In this document: one piece after another, positions 12,348 through 23,261 of the stretch
How the letters are laid out: every line of letters begins with the position of its first letter
Position numbering within the stretch: position 1 is the stretch's first letter
NCBI GenBank assembly: GCA_024036415.1
Contig: JAMWET010006806.1
Span: 83,501 to 147,500, forward strand
Direction: 5' to 3'
DNA length: 64,000 nucleotides
From: Prochilodus magdalenae
Lineage: Eukaryota > Chordata > Actinopteri > Characiformes > Prochilodontidae
The notes under the pieces: model-generated
Database searches by the model: none
Seen by the model: the letters and a program-made list of their open reading frames with translations, nothing else
Told to the model about the DNA's origin: nothing
Program-made: the position numbers and the translations under genes

Positions 12348-13084
12348 GTAGGTACAACCGTAGTGCCCTGGTTGCCACGGCGCTCATACAGCATCACAAA
12401 CCAGCTAGGGTGCACTCTATGCTTGTCTGTTGCTGGTTTAACTGGTTAGCTAGCATGGTATCAGCATGAACGGCTGTACTGGTCTGTGCTGGTTTTTCTT
12501 CTGTCTAGAACGTTCATCTCCCGTAATATACAAGCTCAGCTATTAGCGATAGCTATTGCTAAGTACCTAGAACTTTTACATCTCCGTTAACATATTACCT
12601 CAGCTGTTTGGGTTGGCTAAATGCCAGGAACAATCTAGAACATTTAATCTCCATTAACATATTACGTCAGTTGTTGGTGTTCGCTAGTTCTAAGTGGCAG
12701 GAACTTTCTAAAATATTATATATCTGTTAGTTATATAACCTCTCTCTGTTAGAATATTACCTCAGCTGTTGGCGTTAGCCAGTGCTAAACATCAAGAGCT
12801 TTCTAAACCTTCATATCCTCTTAAAAATACTACCTCAGCTGTTAGCATTAGCCAGTGCTAAATATCATGACTTATCTAGAACTTGACATCTCTGTTAATA
12901 TATTGCCTTAGCTGTTAGCCTTAGCTAGTGCTAAATATCATGACCTATCTAGAACATGACATCTCTGTTAATATATTGCCTCAGCTGTTAGCATTAGCTA
13001 GTGCTAAATATCATGACTTATCTAGAACATGACATCTCTGTTAATATATTGCCTTAGCTGTTAGCCTTAGCTAGTGCTAATTGT

Positions 13085-13191
13085 AGTAGCTAGAGATTAA
13101 ATGTACAATCTATCTTGCTTCTGTTGTTACTTCTGTATAGTTTGTATATCTGCTACTGGATGCCTTAAATTTCCCTCTGGGATCAATAAAG

Positions 13192-13192
<1 letters not shown>
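13085..13192 (+). mobile_element. 3' tail of a non-LTR retroelement
   Basis: The sequence CTGGATGCCTTAAATTTCCC then TCTGGGATCAATAAAGTATC is the common fish LINE/SINE 3' end, which typically continues into (ATCT)n as it does here. It interrupts the minisatellite between two unit fragments (GCTAGTGCTAA before, TAAATATCATGACC after), so it inserted after the array existed. Confidence 0.6.

Positions 13193-13288
<96 letters not shown>
13193..13288 (+). repeat. (ATCT)n microsatellite, about 24 units
   Basis: Uninterrupted ATCT tetranucleotide repeat directly following the retroelement tail. Confidence 0.97.
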
Positions 13289-13289
<1 letters not shown>

Positions 13290-14105
13290 AATATCATGAC
13301 CTATCTAGAACATGACATCTCTGTTAATATATTGCCTCAGCTGTTAGCATTAGCTAGTGCTAAATATCATGACCCATCTAGAACATGACATCTCTGTTAA
13401 TATATTGCCTTAGCTGTTAACCTTAGCTAGTGCTAAATATCATGACCTATCTAGAACATGACATCTCTGTTAATATATTGCCTTAGCTGTTAGCGTTAGC
13501 TAGTGCTAAATATCATGACCTATCTAGAACATGACATCTCTCTAGAACAGCTATTAGATTATAGAACAGATATTTACAGCTGTAACGATAACTTGTGCTA
13601 AATGGAACGAACTATATAGAACATTACCTCTTTATTAACGTATTAGTTTAGCTGTTAGCATTCATTAAATGCCTGGAACAGTCTAGAACATTTCATCTCT
13701 ATTAGAATATTACCGCTGTTGTTAGTGTTCTCTAGTGCTAGATGGCAGGAACTTTGCTGATATATTACCCCAGCTGTTAGCATTTGATAGTGCTAAAAGC
13801 CAAAAACTTTCTAGAACATTAACATACCTGTTAGTATATAACCTCAGCTGTTACCATTAGCTAGTGCTAAATGTTAGCTAGTAAAATATGTTCTAGCACA
13901 TTACATTTTCGTTAACATATTACCTCACCTGTTAGCATTGACTAAATGCCAGGGACACTCTAGAACATTTCAACTCCATTAGAATATTACCGCTCTTGTT
14001 AGCGTTCGCTAGTGCTAATTGGCAGGAACGTTCTAGAACATTACATCTTTTTAACATATTGCCTCAGCTGTTAGCATTTGCTAGTGCTAAAAGCCAAGAA
14101 CGTCT

Positions 14106-14962
14106 TTTAGATACACAGACTAATGCTAACGGTCTGTTAGCTCAGCTAGCGTTACTAGCCGAGCCTTTTCCAGCCAGTAAACAGTCAGTCTGTTGATATG
14201 ATTGAAGGTGTTGAATGCTTTATGAACGATGTTATGAGAGTCTAGCGTTTTAGCATATAGCTAGCTTTTATGTTTTACATGCTAACTAGCTACAGGGGAG
14301 CGTTTAGCTTGCTGGAGCTCACAAGCTGGCAGTAGCTTATGAACTGTTCAGGTCACATCACTTTTAGATGTCCTGGTGGAACGCAGCTAGCGCAGTCGGT
14401 GCTCAGTAAAGACGATCTCGGTTCCCACATGTATATGTGGTGTGAAAAAGAGACACGAAGAAAACAGGCGTCTATAAATTTAAACCATATGAGCCTGACA
14501 TGCTTAGCATCGAAGCTGCACTTCACAAGAGCCAAGCAGCAGCCAAAACAACCCTCGCCTAGCATCGCGAGGTATTTAGTGTTTGGCACTGCGCAGGAAT
14601 GCATAGCTGACTGCTAGCCATGTTTTCAACCTGATGCTAGATCGGTGTTTGGCGTAATTGCTAGCACTGGCAGCTGCTAAGACGCCGTTTCTCAACCCCA
14701 GCTTCCACCACACCTCGGGGAATACCAGGTACAGGTGATTGGGGAGCTGGGTTAAGGCCTAACTGTGGACTAGCTCGAGAAACAAGCCTCCACAGGACCG
14801 CGGCTGCCAGCGCTAGCTATGCTAGTCAGCTACGCATTCCTGCACCCTGCCAGGAACTCAATACCTTGGGATGGTAGCGGAAGCCTGACGAGGTTGGTGC
14901 TAGTGCTAACGCTCGTGTGTAGCGTGACCGCGGCATGTTGTGACTTCTCTGTTTGTGCCCAG
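14106..14962. other. intronic sequence without recognised features
   Basis: Efemp1 intron between the diverged array and the EGF exon at 14963. It is rich in TAGC/GCTA words but not tandemly organised, and no gene is recognised. Confidence 0.5.
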
Positions 14963-15082
14963 ATATCGACGAGTGCGCCTACTCCCCGTACATGTGCCAG
15001 TACGCGTGCATCAACACTCCGGGGGAATATTCCTGCACCTGCCCCGAAGGATACCAGCTCCAGGGAACAAGAATGTGTCAAG
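14963..15082 (+). CDS. efemp1: efemp1 exon, calcium-binding EGF module
   Basis: A 120-bp, phase 1-1 exon between GTGCCCAG (ends 14962) and the donor G|GTACTGG (from 15083), the least canonical donor of the gene. It encodes D-I-D-E-C-A-Y-S, then [20 protein letters not shown], and ends MCQ. The LCQY/MCQY string is shared by fibulin-3 and fibulin-4. The six cysteines and the C-I-N-T-P-G-E-Y consensus are complete. Confidence 0.93.
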
Positions 15083-15965
15083 GTACTGGCCTCCTCCTCC
15101 TCCCGGTGATGAAATACGACTCTCGGCCTGGCCTTGCCTTCCTTTCCTGCCTCTCCCCACCCCGCCTCGGTTGGGATCCGTATCGAGCTGGATGCCTCGG
15201 CGCCCAGGGAGATATATAACGGAATATGGGCTTGGAACGCTCGGCTGCGCCGTCATGGAAAGAATGCAAAGGCCAGGGCGTACGCAAACAAGGCAGCGGT
15301 GTTTAGCCCTGGCCGGAGATTTATGGATGTGGGTTTTTTCCCCGGCTCCGTGTTGTGTGAATGGGTCGGGTGAGGGAGTCTTCTGATGGATCTCTGGGTC
15401 CGAAATAGCTCCCCCTCAGTCGCGAGGGCTCTTTGATGGTGCGGAACTCTTTGGTGTGTGGGTGTGTGTCTACACGCCTGAGTACACTCCATGCTTCCCT
15501 GAGCTGTAGGCTTTAGGGATATCCCATGTTTTGAAGCGGCAGGATTCTCCCTTCCAGCTCTCTTACGGTAACCCAGGGACCGGGGGCTTAATCTAAATAC
15601 TATGTGGGCTGCTTTGCCAGACGCAGATTTAGCCTAAGCCTAGGCTTAAGAGATTTTCGATGGTGAATCACTATTCCCGTTGCAGTTTAGACCAATGGTC
15701 CAAGACGGGGCTTAACTGGAGGCCTGGGAACCCAGCCGTATGTGACAGGTTGTTTAACGCAGGGCTTGAGATCCCGTGTTCACTTATGCCGTGTATTATG
15801 TTAGCCATGATTAGCATTTATCGGTTTGGTCCACCGTCTCTACAAAGCCATGGCGGAATTAGGAGCTCGGCCTAGCACCTAAACGATACATCCTCATAGG
15901 GGTGGTCAGTATTCCAGTGGTGCATCATGAGGATCCTCCAGCAGCCGTACGGACACCAGTCTGAT
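15083..15965. other. intronic sequence without recognised features
   Basis: Efemp1 intron downstream of the 14963 exon. It is GC-rich at first, with no recognised repeat or exon. Confidence 0.5.
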
Positions 15966-15969
15966 ATGG

Positions 15970-17945
15970 GATAATGGTTACATGGTAATTCATGGTACTG
16001 GATTATATCAGATTATACTTTTAGTTTATAATAGTGGATTATATCGGATTATACATTTAGTTTATGATAGTGGATTATATCGGATTATACATTTAGTTTA
16101 TGATAGTGGATTATATCGGATTATACTTTTAGTTTATGATAGTTGACTATTTCGGATTATACATTTAGTTTATAACAGTGGATTATTTCGGATTATACTT
16201 TTAGTTTATGATAGTGGATTATTTTGGATTATACTTTTAGTTTATGGCAGTGGATTATTTCGGATTATACATTTAGTTTATGACAGTGGATTATTTCAGA
16301 TTATACTTTTAGTTTATGATAGTGGATTATATCGGATTATACATTTAGTTTATAATAGTGGATTATATCAGATTATATTTTTAGTTTATAATAGTGTATT
16401 ATATCGGATTATACATTTAGTTCACGACAGTGGATTATTTCGGATTATACTTTTAGTTTATGATAGTGGATTATTTTGGATTATACTTTTAGTTTATGGC
16501 AGTGGATTATTTCGGATTATACATTTAGTTTATGACAGTGGATTATTTCAGATTATACTTTTAGTTTATGATAGTGGATTATATCGGATTATACATTTAG
16601 TTTATAATAGTGGATTATATCAGATTATATTTTTAGTTTATAATAGTGTATTATATCGGATTATACATTTAGTTCACGACAGTGGATTATTTCGGATTAT
16701 ACTTTTAGTTTATGATAGTGAATTATATCAGATTATACATTTAGTTTATGACAGTGGATTATATCGGATTATACTTGTAATTTATGACAGTGGATTATTT
16801 CGGATAATACATTTAGTTTATAACAGTAGATTATTTTGGATTATACTTTTAGTTTATAATAGTGGATTATATCGGATTATATTTTTAGTTTACAATAGTG
16901 GATTATATCAGATTATATTTTTAGTTTATGACAGTGGATTATTTCGGATTATACTTTTAGTTTATGATAGTGGATTATATCGGATTATACATGTAGTTTA
17001 TAACAGTGGATTATATCGGATTACACTTAGTTTACGATAGTGGATTATATCGGATTACACTTTTAGTTCAGGTTTAAGACAATAAATCATATCAGATTAT
17101 ACCTTTAATTCAGGCTAATGGATCACATCGGATCACGTTTGAATATACTTTAGGTAATGGGTCATATCAGATTATATCTTTAGTTCAGGCCAACGCTAGT
17201 GGATTGTATCAGATTATACTTTTAGTTCAGGTTAGTGGATTATATCATATACGTTTAGTTCAGCTAATGAATCGTGTCAGATTATACTTTTAGTTTATAA
17301 TAGTGGATTATATCAGATTATATTTTTAGTTTATAATAGTGAATTATATCGGATTATACATTTAGTTCACGACAGTGGATTATTTCGGATTATACTTTTA
17401 GATTATGATAGTGGATTATATCGGATTACACATTTAGTTTATAGCAGTGGATTATATCGAATTACACTTAGTTTACGATAGTGGATTATATCGGATTACA
17501 CTTTTAGTTTACGATAGTGGATTATATCGAATTGTACTTTTAGTTTACGATAGTGGATTATTTCGGATTACACTTTTAGTTTACGATAGTGGATTATATC
17601 GGATTACACTTTTAGTTTATAACAGTGGATTATTTCGGATTATACTTTTAGTTCACGATAGTGGATTATATCGGATTACACTTTTAGTTTACGATAGTGG
17701 ATTATATCGGATTGTACTTTTAGTTTACGATAGTGGATTATTTCGGATTACACTTTTAGTTTACGATAGTGGATTATTTCGGATTACACTTTCAGTTTAC
17801 GATAGTGGATTATATCGGATTGTACTTTTAGTTTACGATAGTGGATTATTTCGGATTACACTTTTAGTTTACGATAGTGGATTATATTGGATTATACTTT
17901 TAGTTTACGATAGTGGATTATATCGGATTATACTTTTAGTTAGAG
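15970..17945 (+). repeat. 36-bp AT-rich minisatellite, about 54 units
   Basis: The tandem unit is 36 bp: GTGGATTATATCGGATTATA then CTTTTAGTTTATGATA. A seven-unit block (about 16221-16470) is repeated at a 252-bp offset (from about 16473), showing higher-order amplification. Since 36 is a multiple of three, the later units stay open in one frame; that reading is an artefact. Units around 17060-17280 are degenerate. Confidence 0.95.
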
Positions 17946-18020
17946 CAGTACTTTACGACCTAAAGTCTCGTTAGCAGCCCACTGCAGACTACTTCCTTCA
18001 CCTGAGGATGGACCTGGGGA

Positions 18021-18084
18021 CCACTAAAGGGGGCTTCACAACCCTTGGGTGGTCCGAGGCCCACAGGTTGAGAAACCCTGATTT
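18021..18084 (-). mobile_element. fragment of a dispersed hAT-like repeat
   Basis: On the reverse strand it reads TCAGGGTTTCTCAACCTGTG then GGCC, the same string found at about 37436-37459 and 37752-37775 on the + strand. CAGGG-TTCTCAACC ends are typical of fish hAT-type elements. The family assignment is from memory. Confidence 0.45.
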
Positions 18085-18229
18085 AGAAGACGAATGAATG
18101 AATGGTTAAAGGAGAGTTCGGGGGTCTGAGACATTCGTTAGAGGACCCTCTGCATATCGTATTTTGCCCACCACCACTGGGATTCCGCTCCACCAATGGT
18201 AAGGACGTCCACTGATGTACCGCCTAACA

Positions 18230-18345
18230 CAAGGGTGCCCAGTCTTGTCCACAAAGGGCCGGACGCGAGCTGACCAAACAAGCAGAATCAGGAATGCTCC
18301 AGCCAGTCGGCCCTTTGTGGATAAGAGTGGAGTTGCCAAACGTTT
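18230..18345. mobile_element. palindromic MITE
   Basis: CCACAAAGGGCCG (18249-18261) and its exact reverse complement CGGCCCTTTGTGG (18308-18320) flank a short core, with outer arms GGGTGCCCAGTCTTGTC and its degenerate complement. It matches a widespread fish palindromic element that I recognise by its CTTGTCCACAAAGGGCC end. Confidence 0.65.
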
Positions 18346-18580
18346 CTCCCGGCTTCACGGTGCATCCATAAAAGGTTTGGCTAGTCTGTAAACAGGTAGA
18401 TCACACCTGAGGCTAATGTGGTGCCAGTGCAGGGGGCAAGGATGCGATGGTAATACAGGTGAAGGTGCTATTCCAGGTACAGGTGTGCCACTGAGCCGTA
18501 GATCCAAGCCCTGCTGGGGTTGAGTGCTCGGTTAGGGGTCCTTACGAAGGCTGACCCTTTTTTGTTTTTGGTTCTGACAG

Positions 18581-18704
18581 ACATTAACGAGTGCGAAACC
18601 AGCCACGAATGCAGCGAGGAGGAGATGTGCTGGAACTATTTCGGAGGCTACCGGTGCTACCCCAGGAACCCGTGCCAGGAGCCGTACGTGCGCATGTCGG
18701 AAAA
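18581..18704 (+). CDS. efemp1: efemp1 exon, last EGF module and linker
   Basis: A 124-bp exon between TTCTGACAG (ends 18580) and the strong donor AA|GTAAGT (from 18705). It enters in phase 1 and leaves in phase 2. It encodes D-I-N-E-C-E-T-S, then [20 protein letters not shown], and ends M-S-E-plus two bases of Asn. The EMCWNY-x-GG-[YF]-RCYPRNPCQ string is characteristic of fibulin-3; fibulin-4 differs here. The calcium ligands are present and the module runs straight into the fibulin-type C-terminal domain encoded by the next two exons. Confidence 0.94.
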
Positions 18705-19059
18705 GTAAGTCCCTCTGGCTGCGCTCCCGAAACCAGACGCGCCTGTAAAGGGCAAGTTTTCCGAGTGCTATGGCAACCTGGACTCGCCAGCAGGAAGGAG
18801 CTGAGCCCTCCTGATGCCTGGAGTGAACAGTTTGTACGCCAGGCCGAGGCCTCGTGATGTAATCGGCCTCTCCATGCTTCGTCCACCTGCAGTGGGAAAG
18901 AGTCTCGGAGCCACTGATATGTGGGATATGTTCAGGAGCTCTGTGGAACCTCACTACTTACATAGACATGCTCTCATGCCCCCCGTCCCCCCGCCTTACA
19001 GCCTCGGCGAGCCTCCGCCTGGCCAAAGTAGTCATGTTTGGGTGGAGCGTCTTTAGCTT
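18705..19059. other. intronic sequence without recognised features
   Basis: Efemp1 intron between the last EGF exon and the GTTGCTA array. Nothing is recognised. Confidence 0.45.
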
Positions 19060-21258
19060 TGGTTCCCGACCACTAGAAAGTTGCTGAGATGTTGCCATGC
19101 GGTTGCTACAGTATCCCAGGTGGTTGCTAGGTGTGGCTAGGCAGTTCCTAAGGTATCCCAGATGCTTGCCTTGGTGTCGTCCCAACAGTTTGCTATATTG
19201 TTGCTTGATGGTTGCTATGGGGCAGTTACTATGGTACCCCATGTGGTCGCTAGACTTGTAGTTGCTAAGGTATTCCAGATGACAGCCTTGGTGTTTTGAG
19301 GGAGTTGCTATGTTGTTTTAGCTCTTTCCTAGATTGTTGCTAGGTGGTTGTTATGGAATGCAGGTTTTGTTGCTAGGCAGCTATTAAGGTATTCCAGGTG
19401 GGTGCCTTGGTGTTGTGAGGCAGTTGCTATGTTGTCCCAACAATTTGCTAGATTGTTGCTTGGTGGTTGCTGTGGTGCTGCTAGGAGGTTGCTGGGATAT
19501 TGCTATGTGTCTGCTCGGTGGTTGCTAGGATGCTGCAGGGCAGTTACTATGGTATCCCATGCGGTTGCTAGACAGTTGCTACAGTATCCCAGGTAGTTGC
19601 TAGGTGTGGCTAGGCAGTTCCTAAGGTATCCCAGATGCTTGCCTTGGTGTTGTCCCAACAGTTTGCTATATTGTTGCTTGATGGTTGCTATGGGGCAGTT
19701 ACTATGGTATCCCATGTGGTCGCTAGACTTGCAGTTGCTAAGGTATTCCAGGTGACAGCCTTGGTGTTTTGGGGGAGTTGCTATGTTGTTTAAGCTCTTT
19801 CCTAGATTGTTGCTAGGTGGTTGTTATGGAATGCAGGTTTTGTTGCTAGGCAGCTCTTAAGGTATTTCAGGTGGGTGCCTTGGTGTTGTTAGGCAGTTGC
19901 TATGTTGTCCCATCAATATGCTAGATTGTTGCTTGGTGGTTGCTGTGGTGCTGCTAGGAGGTTGCTGGGATATTGCTATGTGTCTGCTCGGTGGTTGCTA
20001 GGATGCTGCAGGGCAGTTACTATGGTATTCCATGCGGTTGCTAGACAGTTGCTACAGTATCCCAGGTGGTTGCTGGGTGTGGCTAGGCAGTTACTAAGGT
20101 ATTCCAGGTGGTTGCCTTGGTGTCGTCTCAACAGTTTGCTATATTGTTGCTTGATGGTTGCTATGGGGCAGTTACTATGGTACCCCATGTGGTCGCTAGT
20201 CTGGCAGTTGCTAGGTATTCCAGGTGACAGCCTTGGTGTTTGGAGGGAGTTGCTATGTTGTTTCAGCTCTTTCCTAGATTGTTGCTAGGTGGTTGTTATG
20301 GAATGCAGGTTTTGTTGCTAGGCAGCTCTTAAGGTATTCCAGGTGGGTGCCTTGGTGTTGGGAGGCAGTTGCTATGTTGTCTCAACAATTTGCTACATTG
20401 TTGCTTGGTGGTTGCTGTGGTGCTGCTAGGAGGTTGCTGGGATATTGCTATGTGTCTGCTCGGTGGTTGCTAGAATGCTGCAGGACAGTTACTATGGTAT
20501 CCCATGTGGTTGCTAGGTTGGCAGTTGCTTTGGTGTTGTGAGGCAGTAGCTATGTCGTCCCAACAATTTGCTAGATTGTTGCTTGGTGGTTGCTGTGGTG
20601 CTGCTAGGAGGTTGCTGGGATATTGCTATGTGTCTGCTTGGTGGTTGCTAGGATGCTGCAGGGCAGTTACTATGGTATCACATGTGGTTGCTAGGTTGGA
20701 AGTTGCTAAGGGATTCCAGATGGTTGCTTTGGTGTTGTGAGGCAGTTGCTATGTTGTCCCAACAATTTGCTAGATTGTTGCTTGGTGGTTGCTGTGGTGC
20801 TGCTAGGAGGTTGCTGGGATATTGCTATGTGTCTGCTCGGTGGTTGCTAGGATGCTGCAGGACAGTTACTATGGTATCCCATGTGGTTGCTAGGTTGGCA
20901 GTTGCTTTGGTGTTGTGAGGCAGTTGCTATGTTGTCCCAACAATTTGCTAGATTGTTGCTTGGTGGTTGCTGTGGTGCTGCTAGGGGGTTGCTGGGATAT
21001 TGCTATGTGTCTGCTCGGTGGTTGCTAGGATCCTGCAGGGCAGTTACTATGGTAGCCCATGTGGTTGCTAGGCTGGCAGTTGCTAAGGGATTCCAGGTGG
21101 TTGCTTTGGTGGTGTGAGGCAGTTGCTATGTTGTCCAAACAGTTTGCTAGAGATTTGCTAGGTGGTTGCTGTGATATGCAAGTTGCATGGCAGGGTGTTG
21201 CTAGGCGTGTTGCTGTGGTATAAGGGTTGGTTGCTGAGGTGCAGCATTGCAACAGTCC
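19060..21258 (+). repeat. GTTGCTA minisatellite with higher-order repeats
   Basis: The basic motif GTTGCTAGG/GTTGCTATG recurs every 15-30 bp. Longer units are superimposed: a block with GGGCAGTTACTATGGTA, GTTGCTAAGGTATTCCAG and TAGATTGTTGCTTGGTGG recurs at about 475 bp (19.2-20.3 kb), and a shorter 178-199 bp version recurs from 20.49 to 21.06 kb. It lies in the efemp1 intron before the C-terminal-domain exon. Confidence 0.92.
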
Positions 21259-21363
21259 CTGCTAAAGAATTCCTAAGTGGGCGGAGCATGGACAGGTCAA
21301 TATCCTCATGCCTTGGGAAGATGTACGTGTGGGTAGTCAGTGTCTCTTCTCTCTGTCCTCTAG

Positions 21364-21556
21364 TCGCTGCGTCTGCCCATCCACGACTGCGTGCCGCGGC
21401 CTTCCGCAGTCCATCGTTTTTAAGTACATGAGCATCCACTCGGAGCGCAGCGTACCAGCAGACATATTCCAGATCCAGGCCACCAACATCTACCCCAACA
21501 CGCACAACACCTTCAGGATCAGAGCCGGCAACGATGGAGGAGAGTTCTTCCTTAGG
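21364..21556 (+). CDS. efemp1: efemp1 exon, fibulin-type C-terminal domain (first part)
   Basis: A 193-bp exon between CTCTAG (ends 21363) and G|GTGAGT (from 21557). Its first base completes the Asn codon begun in the previous exon, and it ends in phase 0 after Arg. It encodes RCVCP, then [12 protein letters not shown], then [15 protein letters not shown], then NTFRIRAGN, and ends EFFLR. This is the beta-rich fibulin-type domain shared by fibulins 1-5 and 7. In human EFEMP1 the well-known macular-dystrophy substitution (Arg345Trp) lies in the last EGF module just before this domain. Tandem arrays lie on both sides (19.06-21.25 and 21.69-22.95 kb). Confidence 0.95.
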
Positions 21557-21689
21557 GTGAGTAATACACTGGGCTGTTCCGGTTGATGGAGTAAGGCCTT
21601 AAAGCAGTCACCACCCAGGTCTGACCTTGATTAGGAAGTTGGTCTGCAGCATTCATTTACCTGGCCGTGTGGGGTAACTTGGTCTGTAT

Positions 21690-22955
21690 AGTACATGGAC
21701 AAAAGTATGTGGACGGAAGTATGTGGACGGAAGTATGTGGACAAAAGTATGTGGACAAAAGTATGTGGACGGAGGTATGTGGCAAGACAATGGACAAAAA
21801 TAAATAGAGATGAAAGTATGTGGACAAAAACTATGTGGACAAATTGTTTACAGACGCAAAAGTATATTGACAAAAGTATGTGGACAAATGGACAAAAAGT
21901 ATATGGATAAAAAAATATATGGCTAAAACGTATATGGACAAAAGTATGTGGACAAATGGACAAAATAATATGTGGACAAATGGACAAAAAGTTTACAGAC
22001 ACAAGTATTTTGACAAATGGACAAAAAGTATATGGACAAAAGTATGTGGACAAAATGGACAAAATGTTAATAGAAACAGAAGTATATGGACAAAAGTATG
22101 TGGACGAAATCTATTAAAATATATGGATAAAAAGTATCTGGACAAAAGTATGTGGACGGAAGTATGTGGCAAGACAAATGGACAAAAATATATAGAGATG
22201 AAAGTATGTGGACAAAAACTATATGGACAAATTGTTTACAGACGCAAAAGTATATTGACAAATGGACAAAAAGTATATGGACAAAAGTATGTGGACAAAT
22301 TGACAAAAAGTTTATAGACACAGAAGTATATGGACAAAAGTATGTGGACAAAAATTATATGGACAAATTGTTTACAGACACAAAAGTATATTGACAAGTG
22401 GATAAAAAGTATATGGACAAAAGTATGTGGACAAAATCTATAAAAAAATCTATAGATAAAAGAAAATATATGGATAAAACGTATATGGGCAAAAGTATGT
22501 GGACAAATGGACAAAAAGTTAAACACCGAAGTATATGGACAAAAGTATGTGGACATAAAGTATATGGTCAAACTGTATATGGACAAAATAATATGTGGAC
22601 CAAAAGTATGTGGACAAATGGACACAAAGTTTACAGACACAATAATATTTTGACAAATTGACAACAAGTTTATAGACAAATGTATATTAAAACAGTGTGG
22701 ATAAAGGTATATGGACAAAAGTATGTGGACCTACAGTATGTGGACAAATGGGCAAAAAGTTTATAGACACAGAAGTATATGGACAAAAGTATGTGGACAA
22801 AATCTATAAAAAACATATAGATAAAAGAAAATATATGGATAAAACGTACATGGACAAAACTATGTGGACAAATGGACAAAAAGTTTATAGACATGAAAGT
22901 ATATTCAAAAAAAATATTGTGGACAAAAAATATGTGGACAAACGTTAAGTGGTCA
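21690..22955 (+). repeat. AT-rich array built on GGACAAAAGTATGTGGAC
   Basis: Irregular tandem repeat of ATGGACAAAAGTATGTGGAC with variants TATATGGACAAA, TTTACAGACACA and ATAAAAG. The core equals the end of a fish Tc1-like element, of which a copy lies at 36648 (CCAAAAGTATGTGGAC). It fills most of the intron between the last two efemp1 coding exons. Confidence 0.9.
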
Positions 22956-23099
22956 AAAAGTATACTAGTCAGCCAAACAAACAGTTGCTACAACCGGTCA
23001 CATCGGCCCAACCAGCAGTGTTGGGTTCATTCCCAGCTAGCTGTCTTAGCACTGTGTGCTAAAGCTCCACCTTAAATTTGATGTCCTTGCTTCTTGCAG

Positions 23100-23261
23100 C
23101 GTTCCAGCAACGTCAGCGCAATGCTGGTGATGACCAAGTCCCTTGAGGGCCCCGTGGAGAAGATTGTGGATCTGGAGATGATCACTCACCACACCGTCAC
23201 GAACTACCGCACCAGCTCGTTATTACGGCTCACCATCGTCGTAGGGCCGTACGCCTTCTAA
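23100..23261 (+). CDS. efemp1: efemp1 terminal coding exon with stop codon
   Basis: The acceptor CTTGCAG ends at 23099, and the frame enters in phase 0 and stops at TAA (23259-23261). It encodes 53 residues: [16 protein letters not shown], then IVDLEMIT, then [18 protein letters not shown] at the C-terminus. Human fibulin-3 ends similarly (LRLTIIVGPFSF, from memory) and fibulin-4 ends in VGAYTF, so the GP-aromatic-x-F ending supports efemp1. An N-S/N-V-S type N-glycosylation sequon (N-V-S) is visible. From the first EGF exon to this stop the window encodes 320 residues, matching the family length from that point. Confidence 0.95.
   Translation, partial: RSSNVSAMLVMTKSLEGPVEKIVDLEMITHHTVTNYRTSSLLRLTIVVGPYAF

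Larger units (their letters stand above)
12530..14105 (+). repeat. diverged array related to the 73-bp minisatellite
   Basis: Units contain TCTAGAAC, ACATCTCTGTTAATATATTG, CCTCAGCTGTTAGC and TAGCTAGTGCTAAAT, clearly homologous to the 9.15-11.56 kb units. They show much more divergence at the edges and a homogenised core (12890-13540). The array is interrupted at 13081-13288 by a retroelement tail and a microsatellite. Confidence 0.85.

Noticed and set aside
17447..17974. A 175-codon repeat protein (Y-R-I-T-L-L-V-Y-D-S-G-L units)
   Set aside because: The 36-bp minisatellite period keeps one frame open; upstream units of the same array carry stops and it lies inside an efemp1 intron.
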